A DNA stretch of 64,000 nucleotides, taken from positions 61,104 to 125,103 of the forward strand of contig JAFAFW010000086.1 of the NCBI GenBank assembly GCA_023423275.1, written 5' to 3'. The position numbers were made by a program, and so were the translations under genes. The notes under the pieces are model-generated. The model ran no database searches. It had not been told where the DNA came from and saw nothing but the letters and a program-made list of their open reading frames with translations. Source of the stretch: Pseudomonadota bacterium. GTDB lineage: Bacteria; Pseudomonadota; Alphaproteobacteria; Rhizobiales; Hyphomicrobiaceae. Shown one piece after another: positions 34,590 through 42,508 of the stretch (position 1 is the first letter of the stretch; each line of letters opens with the position of its first letter).

Positions 34590-35501
34590 TTATTTCCGCG
34601 ATGTGGAGGGCACCTCGATGCCGTGCGCGCACTCGAAAACCGCCTGAACCAGCGGCGAAACCGGATCGCGATCGACCGCAACCAGCCCAACCGAGTGTTC
34701 GACCACCGGATTGACGAGCGGAATCGCCCGGATATCGGACACCGGCCCGAGAATTTGCAGAAAATACTCCGGCACGACACTGGCCAACCCCATCAGGTGC
34801 ACATTCGAGCACAGGTTGATGACGGAGTTCGTCTCCAGCCGCGGCGTCGGTACGCTGTTGGCCGTACGAAAGGCGCGGTCGATGATCCGGCGATTCTGCA
34901 TGTTGGGCGTCAGCAGACAGAGCGGCTGCTTTGCGGCGTCGGCCCAGGTCACCGATTTCCGGTTGGCGAGTTCATGGTCCGCGCGCACCAGGAGGCAGTA
35001 GCGCTCCATATAAATGGCCTCGGCCCGCATACCTTCGATTGGCTCGTTATCGAGATAGGTCAGGCCGACATCGATCGAGAAATCCTCCAAATTGCGGAGG
35101 ATGTCGACAGAGCTTTGCGACAGGATCGTGAGTTCGATGCCGCTGTGCCGATCCTGAATCGCCTTGCTGATGAGAGCCGCCATCGGAAGCGCAGCCGGAA
35201 TCACGCCCAGCGACAAGCGGCCCAGGAGCGTGCCCTTGGTGTTGCGCAGCTTGGCGATTTCCTGTTCGAGCGACGACCAGTTGTCCAGGATCGCGTGCGC
35301 CCACTTTACGACGCGCTCGCCTTCCGGGGTCAGGCCATGGAACCGCTGGCCGCGCTCGACGATCGGCACGCCGAGCTCCTGCTCAAGCTGACGGATGCGG
35401 CCCGACAGCGTCGGCTGCGAGACGTTGCACGCCTTCGCCGCCCGCGTGAAATGTTTCTCACGGGCGAGTGCGGCCAGATACTGAAGTTGCCGAATATCCA
35501 T
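34590..35501 (-). CDS. LysR-family regulator, probable FdsR
   Basis: The 303-residue LysR protein starts MDIRQLQYLAALAREKHFTR with the N-terminal winged helix (AAKACNVSQPTLSGRIRQLEQELG) and a periplasmic-binding-like effector domain. It lies immediately upstream of fdsGBACD on the same strand, 111 bases from fdsG, not divergent as in the better-known arrangement. It probably responds to formate and binds the palindromes at 34501-34559. Other targets cannot be excluded. Confidence 0.85.
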   Translation of the reverse strand: MDIRQLQYLAALAREKHFTRAAKACNVSQPTLSGRIRQLEQELGVPIVERGQRFHGLTPEGERVVKWAHAILDNWSSLEQEIAKLRNTKGTLLGRLSLGVIPAALPMAALISKAIQDRHSGIELTILSQSSVDILRNLEDFSIDVGLTYLDNEPIEGMRAEAIYMERYCLLVRADHELANRKSVTWADAAKQPLCLLTPNMQNRRIIDRAFRTANSVPTPRLETNSVINLCSNVHLMGLASVVPEYFLQILGPVSDIRAIPLVNPVVEHSVGLVAVDRDPVSPLVQAVFECAHGIEVPSTSRK

Positions 35502-35642
35502 GGGTCGTGCGCATCTGCCTGAGAGGCGGCTGAAACGGCGCCTGATCTATTCGGTAATCATAGCATTCGCGACGCGCGATTGAGAGCCCATGCGACCGGC
35601 AGTGCTGCGGAACGCTGAAATGGTTAAGCGCTCGGCAATATC

Positions 35643-35680
35643 CAGGGTCATCCCGGCTAAGCAGCACCGGGATGACCCTG
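35643..35680. terminator. Long perfect hairpin downstream of the Gfo/Idh gene
   Basis: CAGGGTCATCCCGG (35643-35656) pairs with CCGGGATGACCCTG (35667-35680), a perfect 14-bp stem with a 10-base loop, starting 7 bases past the stop at 35688. No T-run follows. The TCATCCCGG core also occurs near 49540 and 62820, so this may be a dispersed palindromic repeat acting as a terminator or mRNA stabiliser. Confidence 0.7.
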
Positions 35681-35687
35681 TGAAGCG

Positions 35688-36707
35688 TTACACCTTCTCC
35701 CAGCCCCCGGCCTTCGCCGAACGGAACAGGGCGTCGATCACCCGCATGTTATTGATGGCGGTCTCAAGCGGGAACTGCTCGACGTTCTCGCCCCGCACAA
35801 GCCGAGAGAAGCGTTCGCCCTGCAGAGAATACTGATTGAGCGCAGGGAACGTCATTTCGCGTGCCGGCTTCGTGCCGACACTCTTGTCGTGACCGACAAA
35901 CAGCCGGCAGGCCGTCGGCGTGCCGTGCGCGAACGGAAACTCGGCACGGATCCATCCCGTGGAGCCCACGACAGAGAAGTGCTGGTGCGATCCGCCGCCG
36001 CTCGGACCAGCCTGCATCGATACGGTGAAAACCGCTTGCCCGCTGGGGAATTCAAGAATGGCGCTCGTCAGACGATCCGTTTTAAACGTGCCGTCGATGT
36101 CCATGAGACCTATCGCCCGCGTCGGCTCTTCGCCGAAAACATAGCGAGCGCCGGTAATGCAGTAACTGCCCTGGTCGTACAGTGAACCACCGCCAGCATC
36201 GGCCTTGTTGCGAATGTCGTTCGGATTGCGATTGTCGGCGCACATCATGGTCTGCACAAAGCGGATTTCGCCAATTTCGCCGGACGTCACCAGATCGCGC
36301 ATCGCCTTCCACTGAGGGTGATTGCGAATGGCGAAAGCCTCCTCGATGAACTTGCCGGTGCGGTCGCGAACTGCGAGCAGCGAAGAGGCTTCCTCAGCAG
36401 ACATTGCAATCGGCTTCTCGCACAGCACGTGCTTGCCGGCCTCCATGGCCTTCGTGCACCACTCCACGTGCATGTGGTTCGGCAACGGAATATAGACCGC
36501 CTCGATCTCCGAGTCGGCCAGCAATGCTTCGTAGGATCCATAGGCACGCTTGATGCCGAGCTTGTCGGCAACAGCTCGCGCCGTCCCTTCATCACGTGAA
36601 GCAATGGCGTCGACGCTGCAGTTCGGCACGGCCTGCATTGCGGGAATGACGCGGCCCTGCGCGATGCCGGCCGTGCTGAGGATACCCCACTTAACGGGTT
36701 CTGACAT
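35688..36707 (-). CDS. Gfo/Idh/MocA-family NAD(P)-dependent oxidoreductase
   Basis: The 339-residue protein has an N-terminal Rossmann domain (KWGILSTAGIAQGRVIPAMQ) and the family motif CEKPIAM (95-101), whose lysine is catalytic. The C-terminal alpha/beta domain contains GGGSLYDQGSYCITGARYVFG. It would oxidise or reduce a sugar, polyol or trans-dihydrodiol. It lies 32 bases after a sugar-isomerase-like gene on the same strand, so the two form a probable two-gene operon for an unidentified carbohydrate. Confidence 0.9.
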   Translation of the reverse strand: MSEPVKWGILSTAGIAQGRVIPAMQAVPNCSVDAIASRDEGTARAVADKLGIKRAYGSYEALLADSEIEAVYIPLPNHMHVEWCTKAMEAGKHVLCEKPIAMSAEEASSLLAVRDRTGKFIEEAFAIRNHPQWKAMRDLVTSGEIGEIRFVQTMMCADNRNPNDIRNKADAGGGSLYDQGSYCITGARYVFGEEPTRAIGLMDIDGTFKTDRLTSAILEFPSGQAVFTVSMQAGPSGGGSHQHFSVVGSTGWIRAEFPFAHGTPTACRLFVGHDKSVGTKPAREMTFPALNQYSLQGERFSRLVRGENVEQFPLETAINNMRVIDALFRSAKAGGWEKV

Positions 36708-36739
36708 GAATTTTGCTCCTAGACTTCGTGTTATGCCGT

Positions 36740-37561
36740 TCAGCGTTGCGCCCGGCGTTCCAGAAACTTGCGCGTCTCGGCGACTGTCAGCGCCGCGCGT
36801 TCCGATGGACTGAGACCCGGAAACTGAAGCGCCAGAGGAACCTCCACTGCGAGCGGTACCGCTGCGGGCATCGCATCCATGATCTCATCGACGCCGAGCC
36901 CGCCCCTGCCCGTCAGAAGGCGCGCATTGCGAGCTTCATACGTCAGATCATCCGGCGCTGTCTCGGGCGCATCGCAAAGTTGGAAGCTGCCGATCAGATT
37001 CGGATCGAGCGCCTTCAATTCATCGAGCGAGCTGTTGGAACGGCGAAAGTGCAAGGCGTCCACCATCACCTGCGCGTTGGGCTGATTTGCCTTTCTTAGA
37101 AGCTGCATCGCCTCTGACAGCGACTTCACCGCTCGGAACGGCATGAACTCCAGCTCCACAATCATCCCGAACGGGCGCGCCAGCTCACACACCCGCGCCA
37201 ACGCGTCGGCCGAGGCGTTGACGTCTGCGTCTTCACCACCCGTCACGACACGCGACGCACCGACATCCGCCGCCAGCTCCAATGTTGCTTGGATCTCATC
37301 GAGGTCAAGCGACCGCGATAAGCCGATCATTTCGGTATAAAGGATGCTCATGCCAGTCGCCGCGATACGCTCTTTCGTGGCGCGTCGGACAATCGGGTCC
37401 GTCAATGGATATTCCGGAGATCCCGGGGCCGTCCTGCGCATCCGCAGCGTGGTCGATGCAAAGCCCGCCTTGGCGAGCATATCGATCAGTTCGGGCGGAC
37501 CGACCTCGAGAGAGGCCAGATGGCAGAACGTCAGCGGCGAAGAGCTCGGCCAAGTGGCCAT
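36740..37561 (-). CDS. Sugar phosphate isomerase/epimerase-like TIM-barrel protein
   Basis: The 273-residue protein of the xylose-isomerase-like (AP endonuclease 2) TIM-barrel superfamily starts MATWPSSSPLTFCHLASLEV behind a good GGAGG; the frame extends to 37654 without support. Family-type strands include TGMSILYTEMIGL, SRVVTGGEDADV and GMIVELEFMPF, with likely metal ligands Glu in ELEFMPF, Asp in MVDALHF, and Glu in VEVPLAL. It probably isomerises or epimerises a sugar processed by the downstream Gfo/Idh enzyme. The superfamily covers many reactions. Confidence 0.82.
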   Translation of the reverse strand: MATWPSSSPLTFCHLASLEVGPPELIDMLAKAGFASTTLRMRRTAPGSPEYPLTDPIVRRATKERIAATGMSILYTEMIGLSRSLDLDEIQATLELAADVGASRVVTGGEDADVNASADALARVCELARPFGMIVELEFMPFRAVKSLSEAMQLLRKANQPNAQVMVDALHFRRSNSSLDELKALDPNLIGSFQLCDAPETAPDDLTYEARNARLLTGRGGLGVDEIMDAMPAAVPLAVEVPLALQFPGLSPSERAALTVAETRKFLERRAQR

Positions 37562-37769
37562 CCTGATGATCCTCCAATTCAGATTGCCGGACGGACGCAA
37601 CGCGGAAACAGCTGGTCGTAGACCGCTGCCTCGACGAGAGCGATTACGACGCATCCAGCAGATTTGGGAATGTCACGTCGGCGTCCTCCAGGCTGTTTTT
37701 CGCGCCTCATCCGCGGACGCGCCTTGTCGCCAGCTAGACCGCCCAGCGTTTTTGCGTCAAGCCCCAGCG

Positions 37770-39212
37770 CTATCGCCAGAACTCAAGACGGAACAGCACA
37801 AGCACCGTGAACAGCTCAAGCCGACCCAGCAGCATGGCTGCAGACAGCACCCATTTGGCGGCCGGCGGCAACGACGAAAAATTACCGACCGGTCCCACGA
37901 TATCGCCCAAACCCGGGCCGACGTTACCGATCGCCGTCGCCGCGGAGGAGATCGATGTGACGAAATCCAGCCCCATCGCAGTCAGCATGACGGTGACGAT
38001 CCCGACCGTCGCCATGTAGACGGCGAAGAATGCAATCACCGAGAACGGAACATCTTCGGGAACGCGGCGGCCGTTATAGACCAGCCTCCGGACACGGTTC
38101 GGACTAATCAGGTTGCTCAGATAGCTGCGCGTGAGCATCCCGGCCATCTGAAAGCGGTAGATCTTGATTGCGCCCGCGGTCGATCCGGTACAACCGCCGA
38201 CGAATGTCAGCAGGAAAAACGTGCCGACCGCGAACGATCCCCAGAGGGTATAGTCGCTGCTCGCGAACCCGGTCGTCGTAACGATCGATGTCACGTTGAA
38301 CGCCGCAAGTCGCCAGGCGGTCAGGAAAGAGACGTCGTTGACTATCGCGTGCCAGATACCGAGCACGAGGCTCACGGCGAACAGAAAGATCACGAAACCG
38401 CGGATCTGTGCATCGCGCCAAAGGCCATCGTAACCACCGTGCACCGCTTTGATCAAGGCAACGAACGGCAATGCGCCGAGCCCCATGAACAAGATCCCGG
38501 CGAGTTCGATTGCCGGCGAGTTGAAATAGCCGAAGCTCGCGTCATGCGTGCTGAAGCCTGCCGTGGAAATGCTCGCGAATGCGTGACAGATCGCATCGAA
38601 GAACGACATGCCGAGCAGCACGTAAACGAGGGTACACAGCGTCACCAACCCCAGGTACATGCGGGCGAGAGATTTCATCAGTTCCACGGCGCGCGGCATG
38701 AGCTTTTCGGACCGGTCCGAGCTTTCCATCTGGAAAAGCTGCATTCCGCCGATCCGCAGATACGGCAGGATCATGATCGCCATGACGACGATGCCGAGCC
38801 CGCCGATGCCGCAGAGAAGCGCGCGCCAGAACAGGATGCCGTGCGGCAGGGAATCGAGACCGGTGAGCACACTGGATCCGGTCGTGGTCAGCCCTGACAT
38901 GGTTTCGAAAAAGGCGTCCGTATAAGGCAGGCCAAGCCCGGTAAACGGCACCGCTGCAAAGGCCGCCACGACAATCCAGGACAGCGCGGTCAGGAGAAAG
39001 CCTTCACGAACACCCATGCGGGCATGCTTGCCGCTGTAGCCTGCCACCGCGAGGAGTCCGCCGATGAACAGCGTGAACGCGGCTGATGCGAAGAAGACGA
39101 AGGCCTCTTCCGGCCCATCCTTCAAGACAACGAGGCCAGGAACGATCATCAACACAGCCAAAGCGACGAGAAGAATTCCGAGAGTCAGCAGAATGGGGCG
39201 GACTTGGATCAT
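37770..39212 (-). CDS. TrkH-type potassium uptake channel protein (copy 1)
   Basis: This 480-residue membrane protein has four repeated M1-P-M2 units. The selectivity loops are visible as GLTTTGSS, SISTAGFSTHD, IVTTTGFAS and AIGNVGPG, giving the Gly at the filter of each repeat. It conducts K+ (or Na+/K+) into the cell; partners are cytoplasmic TrkA/KtrA nucleotide-binding proteins, not encoded in this window. ATG at 39212. A very similar copy lies 24 bases upstream and both end in LFRLEFWR/MFRPEFWR, so these are tandem duplicates, probably co-transcribed. Confidence 0.93.
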   Translation of the reverse strand: MIQVRPILLTLGILLVALAVLMIVPGLVVLKDGPEEAFVFFASAAFTLFIGGLLAVAGYSGKHARMGVREGFLLTALSWIVVAAFAAVPFTGLGLPYTDAFFETMSGLTTTGSSVLTGLDSLPHGILFWRALLCGIGGLGIVVMAIMILPYLRIGGMQLFQMESSDRSEKLMPRAVELMKSLARMYLGLVTLCTLVYVLLGMSFFDAICHAFASISTAGFSTHDASFGYFNSPAIELAGILFMGLGALPFVALIKAVHGGYDGLWRDAQIRGFVIFLFAVSLVLGIWHAIVNDVSFLTAWRLAAFNVTSIVTTTGFASSDYTLWGSFAVGTFFLLTFVGGCTGSTAGAIKIYRFQMAGMLTRSYLSNLISPNRVRRLVYNGRRVPEDVPFSVIAFFAVYMATVGIVTVMLTAMGLDFVTSISSAATAIGNVGPGLGDIVGPVGNFSSLPPAAKWVLSAAMLLGRLELFTVLVLFRLEFWR

Positions 39213-39236
39213 CGACGCCTCGATAGCGCATATGCC

Positions 39237-40679
39237 CTACCGCCAGAATTCCGGGCGGAACATCACGATCACGGTGAACAGCTCGAGACGGCCGAGCAAC
39301 ATGGCCGCCGATAAAGCCCACTTGGCAGCAGCGGGCAACACGGAAAACGTTCCCTCCGGCCCAATGATATCACCGAAGCCGGTACCGATCGTGCCGATGG
39401 AGGCTGTTGCGGCCGACAGGGCGGTAACAAAGTCCAGTCCCAGCGCAGTCAAGACAACGGTGAAGATTCCGATCGTCGCCAGATAGATCGCAAGAAACGC
39501 GATGATGGAGAACGGCACGTCGTCGGGAAGCCGGCGCTTGTTATAGGTGAGCGTGATAACCCGGTTCGGACTGATGAGATGCAGCAGATGCGCCCGCGTC
39601 AGCATGCCGGCGACCTGCAGCCGGTAGATCTTGATACCACCCGACGTCGATCCGGAGCAGCCGCCCACGAACATCAGCATGAAAAACATACCGATCGCAA
39701 ATGGCCCCCATGCCGTGTAGTCCGTGCTGTAGAAGCCCGTCGTCGTGATCATCGCCGTGACGTTGAAGCTCGACAGTCTCAGAGATTCGAGGAACGGCAA
39801 ATCGCGCGTCGAGGTCAGCCAGACGGCCATCAACAGCGTGATGACGGCAGTGAACGTGATCAGCCCACGGATCTGCGCGTCGCGTGCGAGCGACAGGATA
39901 TCGCCACGGCTGACCTTGATCAGCGCCACAAACGGCAGCGCACCGAGGATCATGAAGACGATCGCCGCCATCTCCAAAGACGGGGAGGCGAAGAAGCCGA
40001 AACTATTGTCATGCGTCGAGAAGCCAGCCGTCGAGACGGTAGAGAGCGCATGGCAGACGGCGTCGAACACCGTCATGCCCAACATCGCAAACGTGATCGT
40101 GCATGCAAGCAGCAGCGCCAGATAAATGCCTCCCGCCGCCGACACCCACTCCGCCGCGCGCGGCAAAACCTTCTCGGTCCGATCCGGCCGCTCCGCCTGG
40201 AAGAGCTGCATACCGCCGACGCGTAGAAACGGCAGCATGACGATCGCGGTCACGATGATACCGAAACCGCCGATGCCTTGCAGAAGAGCTCGCCACAACA
40301 GCAGACCGCGCGGCAGCTTATCGAGCCCCACCAAGACCGTGGCGCCGGTCGTCGTCAGGCCCGACATGGCTTCGAAGAAACCATCGGTATAGCTCAAGCC
40401 GATACCGATGAACGGGATTGCTGCAAAGGCTGCAATGGTCAACCAGCTCATCGTCGTCAGAACGAACCCCTCCCGGACACCGATCTTGAACGGCGTCTTG
40501 CTATAGGAGGAGAGCATCATCAGGCCACCGACGAAAACGGTGAACGCGGCCGCGGCAAGAAACACGCGCCAATGATCATTTCCGTCCGCAACGTCCACGG
40601 TTGCCGGCAATACCATGGCAGCCGCGACGGCGCAGAGCAGAAGGCCCAGCGTGAATACGATTGGCCGCAGTTGAATCAA
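39237..40679 (-). CDS. TrkH-type potassium uptake channel protein (copy 2)
   Basis: This second TrkH, also 480 residues, is clearly homologous to copy 1 along its whole length. The filter loops read GLTTTGAT, TVSTAGFSTHD, ITTTGFYS and SIGTIGTG. The fourth-repeat loop differs most from copy 1 (GNVGPG against GTIGTG), which may alter conductance or gating. The start aligned with copy 1 (MIQLRP) is TTG at 40679, a rare codon that could lower translation. Its promoter lies in the 337-base region shared with csbD. Confidence 0.93.
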   Translation of the reverse strand: MIQLRPIVFTLGLLLCAVAAAMVLPATVDVADGNDHWRVFLAAAAFTVFVGGLMMLSSYSKTPFKIGVREGFVLTTMSWLTIAAFAAIPFIGIGLSYTDGFFEAMSGLTTTGATVLVGLDKLPRGLLLWRALLQGIGGFGIIVTAIVMLPFLRVGGMQLFQAERPDRTEKVLPRAAEWVSAAGGIYLALLLACTITFAMLGMTVFDAVCHALSTVSTAGFSTHDNSFGFFASPSLEMAAIVFMILGALPFVALIKVSRGDILSLARDAQIRGLITFTAVITLLMAVWLTSTRDLPFLESLRLSSFNVTAMITTTGFYSTDYTAWGPFAIGMFFMLMFVGGCSGSTSGGIKIYRLQVAGMLTRAHLLHLISPNRVITLTYNKRRLPDDVPFSIIAFLAIYLATIGIFTVVLTALGLDFVTALSAATASIGTIGTGFGDIIGPEGTFSVLPAAAKWALSAAMLLGRLELFTVIVMFRPEFWR

Positions 40680-41016
40680 GGCCGCCCCGTGGTGAGTGGC
40701 AGTCTGAGCGGCTCGTGGCCGCGCGTGGCAACAAACTCCACGGGAGTGTGCTCCGCAAAGCTAAAAGTTAAGTCAACACGTGAACCATTTGGTTGCACAA
40801 ACATCATCCGCTTCACCGGCACTCTCCCATCGCCCCTTTGCAACCTGCGATTGGGAGGCACCTGGGGGCTTCAGCGGCCGACCTGCCCCCCGGAGGCCTG
40901 GGCGTGGCCGGGAACTGAACAGACATAAGCTGCGTTCTAACCATATCAGGACACTCGGCGGGTGGCGTCGAGCGGTTCGAAGCTTTGTGATTAAGCCAAC
41001 AACCAGGAGAAAATCC
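40680..41016. other. Divergent region between trkH (copy 2) and csbD
   Basis: This 337-base stretch contains the EcfG promoter of csbD at 40911-40936 and, on the minus strand, the unidentified trkH promoter. The part near 40850-40920 is very GC-rich. No open frame here has a credible ribosome binding site. Confidence 0.6.
40911..40936 (+). promoter_or_regulatory. EcfG (general stress response) promoter of csbD
   Basis: GGAAC (40911-40915), 17 bases, then CGTT (40933-40936) matches the alphaproteobacterial EcfG consensus exactly. It lies 80 bases upstream of the csbD ATG, and CsbD proteins are known general stress genes. Confidence 0.8.
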
Positions 41017-41217
41017 ATGGATTGGGATCGTATTGCCGGCAATTGGAAACAGATGAGCGGCAAGGTCAAAGAGCAGTGGGGTAAGTTGACGGACGACGAC
41101 CTCACCCAGATCAATGGCCGCCGTGAGCAGCTCGAGGGCAAGATCCAGGAGCGTTACGGCCTGACGAAGGATAAAGCCCGCGAGGAAATCGACAGCTGGT
41201 TCAATCGCCAAGTCTAA
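41017..41217 (+). CDS. CsbD-family stress protein
   Basis: The 66-residue CsbD-like protein (MDWDRIAGNWKQMSGKVKEQ at the start, GKIQERYGLTKDKAREEID later) is small, hydrophilic and helical, with the family's G-x-W-K-Q and GK-x-QE-x-YG motifs. CsbD proteins accumulate in the general stress response; their molecular function is unknown. ATG at 41017 follows AGGAGA. The perfect EcfG promoter upstream puts it under PhyR/NepR/EcfG control. A 24-residue membrane protein gene follows. Confidence 0.92.
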   Translation: MDWDRIAGNWKQMSGKVKEQWGKLTDDDLTQINGRREQLEGKIQERYGLTKDKAREEIDSWFNRQV

Positions 41218-41242
41218 TACGCTTTATCTTTTCCCTGCGACT

Positions 41243-41270
41243 GCCGGTGCCCGATTATCGAGGCACCGGC
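41243..41270 (+). other. Hairpin between csbD and the microprotein gene
   Basis: GCCGGTGCC (41243-41251) pairs perfectly with GGCACCGGC (41262-41270) around a 10-base loop. No T-run follows, and the next Shine-Dalgarno sequence lies just after it, so it may be an mRNA stabiliser or a partial terminator. Confidence 0.6.
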
Positions 41271-41289
41271 CCCCCACGAGGTAACCCCA

Positions 41290-41364
41290 ATGAATTCGAT
41301 CATCTATCTGGTCGGCCTCATCGTGGTCGTACTGGCGATCCTGAGTTTTCTGGGCCTACGGTGA
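41290..41364 (+). CDS. 24-residue single-span membrane microprotein
   Basis: The frame ATG (41290) to TGA (41364) encodes 24 residues: MNSIIYLVGLIVVVL, then AILSFLGLR, a single hydrophobic helix with an Arg at the C-terminus. GAGGTAA precedes it at normal spacing. Near-identical tiny proteins are, from memory, common in Rhizobiales genomes as hypotheticals, which supports reality. It lies 72 bases after csbD and may share its EcfG transcript, so a role in membrane stress response is plausible. It is easily missed because of its size. Confidence 0.75.
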   Translation: MNSIIYLVGLIVVVLAILSFLGLR

Positions 41365-41372
41365 GTGCAAAC

Positions 41373-41393
41373 CGGGCCAGACAAACAGGCCCG
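41373..41393. terminator. Short bidirectional hairpin between the microprotein gene and tsf
   Basis: CGGGCC (41373-41378) and GGCCCG (41388-41393) form a 6-bp stem between the plus-strand microprotein gene and the convergent tsf gene. On the minus strand TTTGC follows soon after. It is weak and short. Confidence 0.5.
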
Positions 41394-41458
41394 AATGAAA
41401 GAATGGCACCGCTGGAAAATCCAACGATGCCATCCTTGCATTTCCGAACTGCTGACGA

Positions 41459-42397
41459 TCAGCGCGTGCCACCGACGGCAGCCGCCACTTCCGCAGCAAA
41501 GTCCTCTTCCTTCTTGTCGATACCTTCACCGAGCGCATAGCGCAGGAAGCTTGCGATGCGGACCGGTGCGCCGACAGTCGCAGCCGCATCCTTGACGGCC
41601 TGCTCGACGGTCGACTTGCCATCCACCACGAACACCTGCTGCAGCAGAACGACCTGCTGGAAGTATTCCTTGCGCAAACGGCCCTCGACCATCTTCTCGA
41701 TGATCTCCTTCGGCTTGCCAGAAGCCGCAGCCTGCTCCACATAGATCGCGCGCTCGCGCTCGATCACCGACTTGTCCAATTCCTCGACCGTCACGGCCAA
41801 CGGCGCCGCCGCCGCGATATGCATGGCGACCTGACGGCCGAACTCGGCGAGCTTCGCCTTGTCGCCCGTGCTTTCCAGCGAGACGAGAACGCCCATCTTG
41901 CCAAGCCCGTCGCCAGCGCGGTTGTGAACGTAATCGACGATCACACCATCACTCGAGGCGCGCAGGACATCCGTGCGGCGTACGCTCATGTTCTCGCCGA
42001 TGGTCGCGACCATCTCTTTGACGTGCTCCTCGACAGAGTTCGAGGTGCCGGGAAACGGCAGTGCCAGAAGCTTTGCGAGATCGCCGTCGGCTTTGAGAGC
42101 CTCCTTGGTGATCGCAAAGACCATCTCCTGGAACTGGCTGTTCCGCGCCACGAAGTCGGTCTCGGAGTTGACTTCGACCAGCGTGCCGACGCCACCCTCG
42201 ACGATCGCACCAATCAGGCCTTCGGCGGCGACACGGCCAGACTTCTTGGCAGCCTTCGAAAGACCCTTCTTGCGCAGCCAGTCGACGGACGCTTCGATAT
42301 CCCCGTTGTTCTCGACCAGAGCCTGCTTGCAGTCCATCATGCCCGCGCCAGTCTTGTCGCGGAGCTCTTTTACCATCGCGGCGGAGATCGTTGTCAT
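41459..42397 (-). CDS. tsf: Translation elongation factor Ts
   Basis: The 312-residue EF-Ts is the guanine-nucleotide exchange factor for EF-Tu. The N-terminal domain has VKELRDKTGAGMMDCKQAL, a UBA-like fold, and the core has NSETDFVARN. ATG at 42397 follows GAGAGGG; a GTG at 42403 is less likely. It is downstream of rpsB with a 111-base spacer containing an imperfect hairpin, the normal rpsB-tsf order. Confidence 0.97.
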   Translation of the reverse strand: MTTISAAMVKELRDKTGAGMMDCKQALVENNGDIEASVDWLRKKGLSKAAKKSGRVAAEGLIGAIVEGGVGTLVEVNSETDFVARNSQFQEMVFAITKEALKADGDLAKLLALPFPGTSNSVEEHVKEMVATIGENMSVRRTDVLRASSDGVIVDYVHNRAGDGLGKMGVLVSLESTGDKAKLAEFGRQVAMHIAAAAPLAVTVEELDKSVIERERAIYVEQAAASGKPKEIIEKMVEGRLRKEYFQQVVLLQQVFVVDGKSTVEQAVKDAAATVGAPVRIASFLRYALGEGIDKKEEDFAAEVAAAVGGTR

Positions 42398-42508
42398 CAG
42401 CACCCTCTCGGGTTGGCCAGCCTCTCAAACGTGACCGGCGGGATTGAAAGCACAGCAGACTCGGCGATTGTGATCGTCCGAGCCTGCCGGATAGGGGCGT
42501 TTGCCCGA

